Assembly: GCA_963976395.1 (NCBI GenBank)
Contig: CAXBLG010000001.1
Span: 1-64,000 of the forward strand
Origin: UBA11612 sp963976395
GTDB taxonomy: Bacteria > Pseudomonadota > Alphaproteobacteria > Rhodospirillales > Rhodospirillaceae
Reading direction: 5' to 3'
DNA: 64,000 bases
Below are positions 18,591 through 26,921 of the stretch, one piece after another. The notes under the pieces are model-generated. The model did not search any database and had not been told where the DNA came from. It saw only the letters and a program-made list of their open reading frames with translations. How positions within the stretch are numbered: the first letter of the stretch is position 1; every line of letters begins with the position of its first letter. Both the position numbers and the translations under genes were made by a program.

Positions 18591-20162
18591 CTAGTGGCGG
18601 AAATGGCGCATCCCGGTAAAGACCATGGCTAGGCCCTTTTCGTCGGCCGCCTGAATCACTTCATCGTCCCGAATCGATCCACCCGGCTGAATAACGGCCA
18701 CCGCGCCGGCTTCCGCAGTCACCAGCAGGCCGTCGGGAAAGGGGAAGAACGCATCCGATGCTACAACAGAGCCGGTCGTCAGCGCATCCTTAGCGCCTGA
18801 TGCCGCAGCCGCTTCTTTTGCTTTGCTGTGAGCGATGCGCGCCGAATCAACCCGGCTCATCTGTCCTGCACCAATGCCAACTGTTGCGCCGTCCTTGACG
18901 TAAACAATGGCATTGGACTTAACATGCTTGCAGACGGTGAAGGCAAAGATCATGTCGTCGAGTTGTTGGGCGGTAGGCTGAATCTTGCTCACGGCCTTCA
19001 ATTCGTCCTTCGCCACATGACCGTTATCACGTCCCTGCACAAGAAATCCGCCTGCCACATTGCGCACAGCGCGCCCGGCATCCGACGGGATCGGCAAGCT
19101 ATCGGTAATCAGTAAGCGCAAATTTTTCTTCTTGGCGAAAGCCGCCTTAGCGGCGTCATCGGCCCCGGGGGCGATCACCACTTCGGTAAACAGTTCAGTG
19201 ATTTTTTCTGCCGTTGGTCCATCAATCGGCCGGTTGAGCGCGATAATGCCGCCAAAGGCCGAGACCGGGTCGCAGACCAGCGCTTTTGAATACGCCTCAA
19301 GGCAATTTGCACCCAAAGCAACCCCGCAAGGGTTCGCGTGCTTTATGATGGCACAGGCGGGGCCTTCAAATTCCGCCACGAGTTCATAAGCCGCATCGGT
19401 ATCGTTGATATTGTTGAAGCTGAGTTCCTTACCCTGCACCTGCACAGCCGAGGCGACGCCCGGACGCGCATCACCGGTCATATATAGCGCGGCGGATTGG
19501 TGGGGGTTTTCGCCATATCTCAGTTTTTGCTTCAACGCGCCGCCGAAGGTCTGCCAGCGCGGAAACTCTTCGCCGACCTGTCCGGCGAACCATGTGGAAA
19601 TGGCCGTATCATAGGCCGCCGTTCGCGCATACGCGCGAGCAGCCAGACTGCGGCGGGTGTCTTCGCTCACCGCATTGCCGTTCGCTTTCATATCTTCCAT
19701 GACCACCGCGTAATCAGCGGGATCTACAACCACCGCAACGCCTGCGTGGTTCTTTGCCGCTGCCCGGATCAGCGCTGGGCCGCCGATATCGATGTTCTCG
19801 ATGGAGGTGTCAAAATCGGCGCCTCCCGCGACGGTTTTCTCAAAGGGGTAAAGGTTAACCACAACCAGATCGATGGGCGCGATGGCGTGATCGGCCATGG
19901 CCGTTTCATGCTCTGCATTACCGCGAATGCCTAAAATTCCACCGTGCACAGCCGGGTGCAGCGTTTTCACCCGTCCATCGAGCATTTCCGGAAATCCAGT
20001 CAGTTCCGCGACTTCCTTTACGGGCAATCCTTCATTCTGCAGTGCTTTCGCCGTTCCGCCGGTCGAGATCAACTCAACCCCCGCTGCGTGAAGAAATTTT
20101 CCAAATTCGATGAGGTCCGTTTTATCGGACACAGACAGGAGCGCGCGGCGAATGGGGGTCAT
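18591..20162 (-). CDS. purH: Bifunctional AICAR formyltransferase / IMP cyclohydrolase
   Basis: 523 aa cytoplasmic enzyme for the last two steps of purine synthesis: formylation of AICAR with 10-formyl-tetrahydrofolate, then ring closure to IMP. The N-terminal MGS-like domain starts RRALLSVSDKTDLIEF and contains ISTGGTAKAL and LDGRVKTLHP, all diagnostic of IMP cyclohydrolase. The formyltransferase domain has LRYGENPHQSAA, IIKHANPCGVA and the C-terminal DAFFPFPDGL region. Length is normal for PurH. It is the last gene of the minus-strand surface-sugar arm, 115 bp after the WbpM-like gene, so it may share that transcript or have its own promoter in the gap. Confidence 0.98.
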   Translation of the reverse strand: MTPIRRALLSVSDKTDLIEFGKFLHAAGVELISTGGTAKALQNEGLPVKEVAELTGFPEMLDGRVKTLHPAVHGGILGIRGNAEHETAMADHAIAPIDLVVVNLYPFEKTVAGGADFDTSIENIDIGGPALIRAAAKNHAGVAVVVDPADYAVVMEDMKANGNAVSEDTRRSLAARAYARTAAYDTAISTWFAGQVGEEFPRWQTFGGALKQKLRYGENPHQSAALYMTGDARPGVASAVQVQGKELSFNNINDTDAAYELVAEFEGPACAIIKHANPCGVALGANCLEAYSKALVCDPVSAFGGIIALNRPIDGPTAEKITELFTEVVIAPGADDAAKAAFAKKKNLRLLITDSLPIPSDAGRAVRNVAGGFLVQGRDNGHVAKDELKAVSKIQPTAQQLDDMIFAFTVCKHVKSNAIVYVKDGATVGIGAGQMSRVDSARIAHSKAKEAAAASGAKDALTTGSVVASDAFFPFPDGLLVTAEAGAVAVIQPGGSIRDDEVIQAADEKGLAMVFTGMRHFRH

Positions 20163-20277
20163 AAATTTTCTCGGGTCATGGAAGGAGACGGGCGAGCGGG
20201 ATTTAGCATGGGCAAACCGTCAACAAAAGACGCCGAAGACGATTAGTCGCCGAGGGACACAACTTTTTGCGAGCGCC

Positions 20278-22197
20278 TTATTTAACGACTTTGAGATGAG
20301 AGCGGCCGGCGACAGGCCCGGAAGGCCGCAGTTCCGGCACTAGATCCGCGACAAGGGCCAAAACCGCAGTTTCGTCACGGCTCCGGCAGGCCCGATCAAG
20401 GGCCGTCAATTTTGCGGTGATGATGGCGTAATCCACGGTGCGCGGCCGGGCGAGTAGAATCCCCGCCATATCGGTTGCCATCGGCGGCTCTTGGTCCTGA
20501 AATAATTCTTCCGAGAGCTTGTCGCCGGGGCGCAAGCCGGTGATCTCGATATCAATGTTCTCGCCGAGGGTTTTGCCAGCCAAGCGAATCATCTGCTTGG
20601 CCAAATCCATAATCTTCACAGGCGCGCCCATATCGAGCACATAAATCGCGCCCTCATCGCGGCGGCCTTGCCCCAGCGCGGCCGCCTCCAAAACCAGCTC
20701 CACGGCCTCACGTACGGTCATGAAATAGCGCTCGACCTCTGGGTGGGTAACGGTCAAAGGCCCGCCGTCTTCCAGTTGTTTTTGAAAGAGCGGCACGACC
20801 GCCCCCGCCGAGCCGAGAACATTTCCGAAGCGCACGGTGATGAAGCGCGTACCGGCACGGCGCAAGTCTTCCGCCTGACAGTAGATTTCGGCGACGCGTT
20901 TGCTCGCGCCCATAACATTGGCAGGGTTCACCGCCTTGTCGGTAGAAATCAAGACCATCACCCTAACGCCGTTCGCTGCACAGGCATCGGCAACATTGCG
21001 GGTGCCCACCGCATTAGTCAGCACCCCCTCCACAGGATTGAGTTCGACCATAGGCACGTGCTTAAGGGCCGCAGCATGGAACACAACTTCCGGCCGATCC
21101 TGCGTAAAAACATCACGCACACGAGTTTCGTCGCGCACATCGCCAAGGCGCGGTGTGATGGCCAAAGACGGCCGACGGCGGCGCGCTTCCATATCAACCG
21201 CATAGAGATTGAATTCGCTGTGATCGAATAACGTCAAATGTGACGGCTCAAAATCAGAAACCTGCCGAACGAGTTCCGAACCGATCGATCCGCCGGCACC
21301 AGTAATCAAAACACGGCGGCCGCGAATCATCTCTGCCATCGCCGCTCGGTCCAGCTGCATTTGCGGCCGACCGAGCAAATCTGCGATCACAATGGGGCGC
21401 GGCTTAACGTCTTCATCGCCGTAAGCGCGCATGTCGGCAGGCGGCGGCACACGCATCAGCTGACATCCGGTTTTTTCGGCTACCGCAAGCAGACGCTGCA
21501 CAACACCACCATCAAGGCCTGGCCGAACAAGAACAAGTTTCTCCGGCTTGCGGCCACGACGCTCCAGCTCCGCGATGATCTGCACCAAATCCGCTTCACG
21601 ACCTAAGACTTCCACTTCCTGAATCACTTGGCCCATGCGGTCGTCGCGGCCCGTCACCATGCCGACAACATCGTATCCCGCGCTGGAATGGCGAGTGGTC
21701 GCACGAATGAAGAGTTCAGCTTCAGGCCCCGCGCCAATCAGAAGAATCGGAATCCCAGCGCCTTCGGTCCGAAGTAGACCGCGCGCCTGCCGGTCCCGCG
21801 CCATACGCACCACAAGCCGAGGCCCGGCCAGCAGCATCACCAATAGCAGCCAGCTAATGAACGGTGTGGATCGCGGGAGGTTTTCAAGCCGCGTGATTAG
21901 AAACCACGCCGGCATGAAGAAAAGCACGATGATGGTTGCCGTGCGCAGGATGTTGATCGCATCCTTAGCCGAGACGTATTCCCACACATGCCTGTAAAGC
22001 CCTGTTGCAAGATATGCCACTGCGGCAACGACCGCGAAAACAAAAGCCATATACAAAACTTCGGGGCGCTCACCCAGGAAGTCTGGACCCAGCCGCAAAA
22101 AGAACGCACCCACGAACGCGACGTACGCCATGACAACGTCGTGGCCATAGACCAGTAAGTTGCGCGGCTGCAGAAAAGTGCGAAGAAAACGATTCAC
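20278..22197 (-). CDS. Membrane-anchored nucleoside-diphosphate-sugar 4,6-dehydratase (WbpM/CapD/FlaA1-like)
   Basis: 639 aa. Four hydrophobic spans occupy about residues 1-125, then a CoA-binding-like Rossmann domain (IPILLIGAGPEAELF), then the extended SDR catalytic domain beginning RVLITGAGGSIGSELVRQV near 295. The catalytic stretch ISTDKAVNPANVMGASKR has Met in place of the usual Tyr of YxxxK, as in WbpM. WbpM-type enzymes dehydrate UDP-GlcNAc to the 4-keto-6-deoxy sugar at the cytoplasmic face, the first step to QuiNAc, bacillosamine and related sugars. It follows an SDR gene by 68 bp and closes the nonulosonate arm of the locus, so it may supply the 6-deoxy precursor needed for a legionaminic-type sugar; this pathway role is inference. 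Confidence 0.92.
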   Translation of the reverse strand: MNRFLRTFLQPRNLLVYGHDVVMAYVAFVGAFFLRLGPDFLGERPEVLYMAFVFAVVAAVAYLATGLYRHVWEYVSAKDAINILRTATIIVLFFMPAWFLITRLENLPRSTPFISWLLLVMLLAGPRLVVRMARDRQARGLLRTEGAGIPILLIGAGPEAELFIRATTRHSSAGYDVVGMVTGRDDRMGQVIQEVEVLGREADLVQIIAELERRGRKPEKLVLVRPGLDGGVVQRLLAVAEKTGCQLMRVPPPADMRAYGDEDVKPRPIVIADLLGRPQMQLDRAAMAEMIRGRRVLITGAGGSIGSELVRQVSDFEPSHLTLFDHSEFNLYAVDMEARRRRPSLAITPRLGDVRDETRVRDVFTQDRPEVVFHAAALKHVPMVELNPVEGVLTNAVGTRNVADACAANGVRVMVLISTDKAVNPANVMGASKRVAEIYCQAEDLRRAGTRFITVRFGNVLGSAGAVVPLFQKQLEDGGPLTVTHPEVERYFMTVREAVELVLEAAALGQGRRDEGAIYVLDMGAPVKIMDLAKQMIRLAGKTLGENIDIEITGLRPGDKLSEELFQDQEPPMATDMAGILLARPRTVDYAIITAKLTALDRACRSRDETAVLALVADLVPELRPSGPVAGRSHLKVVK

Positions 22198-22265
22198 GTA
22201 CAGCCCTTATTAACGATCAATGCAGTTGGCACTATTAGACCACAAGGCGCGCCGTTCGCCACGAA

Positions 22266-23072
22266 CTACCACGCCGACCACCCGCCATCGACCATGATGC
22301 ACTGACCCGTAACATAGGCCGACAAGTCAGAAGCCAGATACGCGGCAATGCCCTTCATATCCTCTTCCCGCGCCATACGCTTCAAGGGCGTACGGGAAAT
22401 ATACCGTTGTTTGAATTCTTCCGGTGTGTTGCGCTCCACCCCCCCAGGCACGATGCCGTTGACCCGCACATGCGGCGCGAGAGCTGTCGCCAGCCACCGG
22501 GTCATCTGCAGCAGCCCGCCTTTGCTTGCGCCATAGGCAGCGGGCGTGCCCTGAACCGTCGCTTCGTCGTAAAGACTCCAATCTGGACCAAGCACACCGT
22601 AGATGGACCCGACATTAATAACGGCGCCCTTGCCGGACGCTTTAAGAAACGGAATGGCTTGCTGCACCAATAAGAATGGGGCGGTGAGATTAACCTCCAG
22701 CGCCTGTCGCCATGTCTCGATGCTTTGGTCCTCTACCGGCGCGGTCCAACCCTTCAGGCCGTCAGTGCCGACGAAGGCTGCATTATTAACGACGATGTCG
22801 AGACGTCCGCAGGTCTCGACCACGCGCTGAGGCACTTTGCGAACCGCCGCTTCATCCGCGAGATCAATGTGCAGCGCCGTCGCCAAAATACCGAAGGTTT
22901 CCGTCAATTCTTGCGCCACGGATTCCGCCGCCGAGCCTGGCCGATCCAGCACCACCACCGCCGCGCCAAGTTCTGCGTAGGTCTGCGCGATGGCACGGCC
23001 GATATGCCCGGCCCCTCCGGTCACAAGCGCAACGCGGCCTTTTAGGGACATGAGTTCTGAAACTGATCGCAT
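22266..23072 (-). CDS. Short-chain dehydrogenase/reductase, PtmA-like, in nonulosonate cluster
   Basis: 268 aa classical SDR: NAD(P)-binding VTGGAGHIGRAIAQTY near residues 18-33, NNAAF near 90, catalytic Ser in INVGSIYG and YxxxK in AAYGASKGGLLQ, and a C-terminal GQCIMVDGGWS. The longest start (ATG 23072) and the shorter ATG 23051 (MSLKGRVAL) are both possible; neither has a convincing ribosome-binding site. Clusters for flagellin sugar synthesis in Campylobacter carry an SDR (ptmA) next to a CBS-nucleotidyltransferase (ptmE) and neuB-like genes, and the order here is the same kind of grouping. The precise substrate is not known. Confidence 0.85.
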   Translation of the reverse strand: MRSVSELMSLKGRVALVTGGAGHIGRAIAQTYAELGAAVVVLDRPGSAAESVAQELTETFGILATALHIDLADEAAVRKVPQRVVETCGRLDIVVNNAAFVGTDGLKGWTAPVEDQSIETWRQALEVNLTAPFLLVQQAIPFLKASGKGAVINVGSIYGVLGPDWSLYDEATVQGTPAAYGASKGGLLQMTRWLATALAPHVRVNGIVPGGVERNTPEEFKQRYISRTPLKRMAREEDMKGIAAYLASDLSAYVTGQCIMVDGGWSAW

Positions 23073-23130
23073 CTCTTAAAACCTTGATTACCGGAGTTCG
23101 CGCTGAAGCCTGTTGTAATGGGCTTAAATA

Positions 23131-24186
23131 TTATGGACTCGGAAATATTCCATTGAATTCTCGCCGTGCCTGATTGAGGTCATCGACCCGGCCGATATCG
23201 ACCCAGTATTCACGTAAAGGAAACACCGTTGGGCGGCGTCCGGTTTTTGTGAGATTTGTGAGAAGATCGGGCATATCGAACGGTTTGCCAGCAGAAACTT
23301 CGCTGACCGCCTCCGGTCCAAGCACATATATCCCTGCGTTTACAAAAAATTTCTGAACCGGCTTTTCTTCAATCGAAGACAAAAAGTGATCGTCCGCTTC
23401 TACAACGCCGTAAGGAACCGTGAATTTATACTCGCGCACACAGATTGTCGCCGGAGCTCCGTGTTCTTCGTGAAACTTCGCCAAGTGATTGAAGTTCACT
23501 TTTGTCAGTAGGTCACCATTCATAACGATCAACGGACGCGACGGCGGCTCGGGAAGCAGGGACAATGCCCCCGCTGTTCCCATGGGTTCGGTCTCATAAA
23601 CGTAACTAATTTTCGCGCCCCACTTCGCGCCGTCCAGAAAATGATTTTCAATCATTTCTTTCTTGTAGTTCACGGAAACAAAAATTTCGGTGAAGCCTTG
23701 TTCGACGAAGTTTTCGATGATGGTTTCCAGAATAGGCTTGCCACCCACTTCAAGCATCGGTTTGGGCGCCTCATCGGTGAGCGGCTTAAGGCGCGTGCCC
23801 AGCCCCCCGGCCATAAGCATGACGGGATTTGCCGCTGTGCCGGTAGCCTGCAAATCTTTCAGGGCCTTGAGTCCAACCACTCGGCCCGAATCATCGACCA
23901 TCGGAACATATAAAATGGCGCGCTGCTTCATCACCTGCAGTACCAACGCATCAGCAGCAGCGGCGGATACAGTGATGGGCGAAGTATTCATAACCTCGGA
24001 CACCGGGGCGCTTAAGGACACACCCGCGAGCAAGCCCCGACGGATATCGCCGTCTGTCACCGTGCCCAACAACCGACCATTGTCGTGAACCAGACCGATG
24101 GGCACACCATGCGTATCAATGATCTTGAGGGTTTCAAGGATCGTCGCCGTAGCGGCCACCAAGTTTTCGCGAAAATCTCTGTTCAT
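23131..24186 (-). CDS. Sugar-phosphate nucleotidyltransferase with N-terminal CBS pair (PtmE-like)
   Basis: 351 aa. Residues about 1-115 form two CBS motifs (GVPIGLVHDNGRLLGTVTDG and ILYVPMVDDSGRVVG), a regulatory nucleotide-binding module. The nucleotidyltransferase domain follows: MLMAGGLGTRLKPLTDEAPK near 122-142, FVSVNYKKEMI, IVMNGDLLTKVNF with the metal-binding Asp, and EKPVQKFFVNAGIY. In Campylobacter jejuni the CBS-containing PtmE makes GDP-GlcNAc for legionaminic acid; this domain order suggests the same role. A mannose-1-phosphate guanylyltransferase or glucose-1-phosphate transferase role is the alternative. It starts 26 bp after the neuD-like gene on the same strand. Confidence 0.88.
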   Translation of the reverse strand: MNRDFRENLVAATATILETLKIIDTHGVPIGLVHDNGRLLGTVTDGDIRRGLLAGVSLSAPVSEVMNTSPITVSAAAADALVLQVMKQRAILYVPMVDDSGRVVGLKALKDLQATGTAANPVMLMAGGLGTRLKPLTDEAPKPMLEVGGKPILETIIENFVEQGFTEIFVSVNYKKEMIENHFLDGAKWGAKISYVYETEPMGTAGALSLLPEPPSRPLIVMNGDLLTKVNFNHLAKFHEEHGAPATICVREYKFTVPYGVVEADDHFLSSIEEKPVQKFFVNAGIYVLGPEAVSEVSAGKPFDMPDLLTNLTKTGRRPTVFPLREYWVDIGRVDDLNQARREFNGIFPSP

Positions 24187-24212
24187 TCGAAGCGCTGTCC
24201 TTGGGTATAGAG

Positions 24213-24872
24213 TTACGGCGTTATGATTTTTGCGGGGTTGCCTATGACCGTTGTGCCCGGCAAGACGTCTTTAACGACCACGGCGCCAGCGCCTATAACC
24301 GCTCCATCGCCGACTGATATACCTTGCACCACTACTGCGCCTGCACCGACATGACAGCCCTGCCCAATATGAACGGCACCGCCCAACACTGCGCCCGGTG
24401 CGATATGGCTGTGGTCGCCGATTTGGCAGTCGTGATCAAGCTGTGCACCTGTGTTGATGATCGTGTTTGCGCCAATCACGCATCCCGGATGGATAATCGC
24501 ACCAGTGATAACGTGACACCCTTCCCCGAGTCCTGCGCGCTCCGATACAGAAGCTTCGGAACTTAAAACCTGCAGGAAGGTGTAACCCTTACTGTTAAAC
24601 ATCTCAAAAAGGGTACGGCGTCGGGTTAACGCAGCATCCCCGGTTTTTGGTGCATTCCCTAAAGCGTTGATGAGCACGACAGACTCGGGGTCGCGTGCCA
24701 GCACATTTGCATCGCCGCCGATAATCGGCACATCGTCGAGCTCTGTGCCGTGAAGTACCGAATTATTATCGGCCAGCGCGTTAACTGCATGGCCTGAACG
24801 GCGCATAACATCGATGACCACGCGAGCGTGTCCACCGGCACACAAAATGATTATGTCTCGATCTATTGTCAT
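24213..24872 (-). CDS. NeuD/PglD-family sugar acetyltransferase (left-handed beta-helix)
   Basis: 219 aa. The N-terminal region has a Rossmann-like start DIIILCAGGHARVVIDVM, typical of the PglD/NeuD N-terminal domain that binds the UDP-sugar. From about residue 110 it carries hexapeptide repeats (GCVIGANTIINTGAQ, CHVGAGAVVVQGISVG, GAVIGAGAVVVKDV) that form the acetyl-CoA-binding beta-helix. The histidine in LDHDCQIGDH near 140 is the likely general base. It would N-acetylate the 4-amino group of a 2,4-diamino sugar precursor, as LegH or PglD do, or O-acetylate the finished sugar, as NeuD does. Its ATG overlaps the neuB-like stop by 4 bp, indicating translational coupling. Confidence 0.88.
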   Translation of the reverse strand: MTIDRDIIILCAGGHARVVIDVMRRSGHAVNALADNNSVLHGTELDDVPIIGGDANVLARDPESVVLINALGNAPKTGDAALTRRRTLFEMFNSKGYTFLQVLSSEASVSERAGLGEGCHVITGAIIHPGCVIGANTIINTGAQLDHDCQIGDHSHIAPGAVLGGAVHIGQGCHVGAGAVVVQGISVGDGAVIGAGAVVVKDVLPGTTVIGNPAKIITP

Positions 24873-25954
24873 AGCGGATCAATCAATTCGTCGGCGGCAT
24901 ACTCACGCGCAGCACGTCGCCCGAGATACGACCAATAGGCAAGCGGCGAAACTCCGTTGCCGGGACGCTTAGCACCGAGATTGGACTCGTCGAAAATATC
25001 CCCTTTCGCAACCGGCTTAAGGGCGACAAGGCTTTTGCGCGCTACGCCACGTGTTTTGAGTTCGCTTTCGCCCGGCAGCTTTTCACCTGATCCCAAAGCC
25101 TGTTCAACCGTACGAATAGCAGCAATCATCTCGGCGAGTTCAGTCGGCGTCAGCGATGCCCGGTGATCAGGTCCAGGCAAGGAGCGGTCCAACGTAAAGT
25201 GCTTTTCGATCACCCGCGCACCCCGTGCGGCGGCCGCGGTCGCAACCGCGATCCCGACAGAGTGATCTGATAGTCCAACCGGAAGACCGAATGTCTCAGT
25301 AAGACCCTTCATCGCCCGCAGATGAATGGTCTCCGGCGGCGCGGGATATTCTGAGGTGCAATGAAGAACCGTAACATTATGGCGTAAAGCTGCCTGGCCA
25401 GCCTCTGACCGGAAGGATTTTTTGAATTCGCCCGGCGACGGCGGATCACCGACAGCGGTGTAACCAAAAGCCAATACACTAAGGGCCGCCTCAACATCCT
25501 CTAGTGTGGACATGCCGGTAGACAAAATAACGGGAAGGCCTGTACGTGCCATTTCCAATAGCAGCGGTGCATTCGTAATTTCACCTGATGCGACTTTGAG
25601 CCGCTGAATACCAAGTGTGTTGGCGAGAAAGCGCACATTGTCGATGTCGAACGGTGTGGACATAAATTCGATGCCTATATCCCGGCACGCCGCGAAAAGA
25701 TGGTGGTGGTCATCGTCTGAAAGCTCAAGGGCCTTTAGCATCTCGATCTGCCCACCCGCCGTTCCGGTATTGAGCGTCTGATAGTCTGCTTTGGGCGCAA
25801 GAGCTGTGGCGATTTTTTCGGCCTTGAACGATTGGAATTTGACCGCGTCGGCTCCAGCCTCAGCCGCAGCCTTAACCATCTCCACAGCACGGGAAAGATC
25901 CCCGTTATGGTTTACGCCAGCTTCGGCAATGATGAAGGTCGATGTGGAGGTCAC
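24869..25954 (-). CDS. neuB: N-acetylneuraminate/legionaminate synthase family protein
   Basis: 361 aa. Condenses phosphoenolpyruvate with a six-carbon N-acetyl sugar (ManNAc, or 2,4-diacetamido-trideoxymannose for legionaminate) to form a nine-carbon nonulosonic acid. The TIM barrel begins FIIAEAGVNHNGDLSRAV and continues GADAVKFQSFKAEKIAT, FMSTPFD, KVASGEITNAPLL, LSTGMSTLEDVE and LHCTSEYPAP, all diagnostic of NeuB. ARVIEKHFTLDRSLPGPDHRAS holds metal and substrate ligands. Residues about 290-361 are the SAF (antifreeze-like) domain, including RKSLVALKPVAKGD. Sequence alone does not decide between sialic, legionaminic and pseudaminic acid. It is the first gene of the minus-strand arm and is divergent from neuA with 200 bp between the two start codons. 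Confidence 0.93.
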   Translation of the reverse strand: MTSTSTFIIAEAGVNHNGDLSRAVEMVKAAAEAGADAVKFQSFKAEKIATALAPKADYQTLNTGTAGGQIEMLKALELSDDDHHHLFAACRDIGIEFMSTPFDIDNVRFLANTLGIQRLKVASGEITNAPLLLEMARTGLPVILSTGMSTLEDVEAALSVLAFGYTAVGDPPSPGEFKKSFRSEAGQAALRHNVTVLHCTSEYPAPPETIHLRAMKGLTETFGLPVGLSDHSVGIAVATAAAARGARVIEKHFTLDRSLPGPDHRASLTPTELAEMIAAIRTVEQALGSGEKLPGESELKTRGVARKSLVALKPVAKGDIFDESNLGAKRPGNGVSPLAYWSYLGRRAAREYAADELIDPL

Positions 25955-25983
25955 GGCAATTCGTTAAAAGGAGAAACACAGAA

Positions 25984-26079
25984 CTCCAACTTGGAGCGTC
26001 TCAGTACAATAAAGGTTAACGGCCTTCAATTGAAGTTGAACCACGCAATTGGCTGTCTTGCCTTCAAAAAGGAGCTCCT
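25984..26079. promoter_or_regulatory. Divergent neuB/neuA promoter region with three short perfect palindromes
   Basis: The 200-bp gap between the divergent neuB and neuA starts holds three dyads in under 100 bp: CTCCAA-C-TTGGAG (25984-25996), CTTCAATTGAAG (26024-26035) and AGGAGCTCCT (26070-26079). All are perfect. They sit where both promoters must lie, so they are candidate operators for coordinated control of the two arms. They differ in sequence, so a single regulator for all three is not implied. No regulator gene is adjacent. Confidence 0.35.
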
Positions 26080-26154
26080 ACCCCATAGCGCCCGGTCACG
26101 CACATAGGTTAATGTGGCGGACTTTTTGCCCTTTTGGCCTTGTTTGGACTTCTA

Positions 26155-26904
26155 ATGGTTAACGCTAGCGCAGCTCCGTCCGTTCTCTTCTTGATCGCTG
26201 CGCGCGGTGGATCTAAAGGTGTTCCAGGCAAGAATCTCCGCCAAATCGAGGGCCTCTCTCTGGTTGGATTTAAGGCCCGAGCCGCGCAAAAATGCAGCGC
26301 CTGTAAGCGTCTCATCATCTCGACGGACAGCGCCGAGATCCAAGACGAAGCCAAACGGCTAGACGTCGAAGTGCCCTTTACTCGCCCGGCCGAATTGGCC
26401 ACGGATACCGCATCGAGCGAAAGCGTGGTGGCCCACGCTATCAGTTGGATTGAGCAAAACGAGGGCCGAAGTTATGAGGCCGTCATGCTGCTTGAACCCG
26501 CTTCTCCGTTCGCCACCAGCGATCACTTCGCTGCAGCCATAGATTTATACGCAGCCCGTCAGGCTGATCTGGTTGTGGGCATGCGCGCCGCAGAACCGGC
26601 CACCTTGTTTATTGGGGAGCAGCCGGACAACGGATCCATTGCCGGTATTGTCAATGCCATGGCCGCAGCCGCCGGCCGTCGCCGTCAAGACCAGAACCCT
26701 GAGTGGACCATGAACGGCGCTCTTTACCTCATCGGCTGGGAGGCTTTTAAAACGAGCGGAAAAATCTATGGCGCGCCTGAAAAGTGCTATGGACTTCTTA
26801 TGGACCGCTGGCATTCCCTCGAAATCGAAACGCCCGAAGATTTAGCCTTGGCCGAGTTTGCCGCCAAGAACGACCACCTCGATCTTTCGCCTTGGAAAGA
26901 GTGA
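26155..26904 (+). CDS. neuA: Acylneuraminate (CMP-nonulosonate) cytidylyltransferase
   Basis: 249 aa from ATG 26155. Activates a nonulosonic acid with CTP to the CMP-sugar, the donor used by sialyltransferase-like enzymes. LFLIAARGGSKGVPGKNLRQI near residues 10-30 is the CTP-binding motif of the NeuA/LegF/PseF family; STDSAEIQDEA, LLEPASPFATSDHFAAA and the C-terminal LMDRWHSLEIETPEDLALAE also match it. I chose ATG 26155 because the motif normally begins within the first ten or so residues, and an upstream TTG start would add only seven hydrophobic residues. The stop TGA overlaps a possible GTG start of the next gene (GTGA), consistent with an operon. Confidence 0.92.
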   Translation: MVNASAAPSVLFLIAARGGSKGVPGKNLRQIEGLSLVGFKARAAQKCSACKRLIISTDSAEIQDEAKRLDVEVPFTRPAELATDTASSESVVAHAISWIEQNEGRSYEAVMLLEPASPFATSDHFAAAIDLYAARQADLVVGMRAAEPATLFIGEQPDNGSIAGIVNAMAAAAGRRRQDQNPEWTMNGALYLIGWEAFKTSGKIYGAPEKCYGLLMDRWHSLEIETPEDLALAEFAAKNDHLDLSPWKE

Positions 26905-26921
26905 CTACGGCTGTGAGTGAA

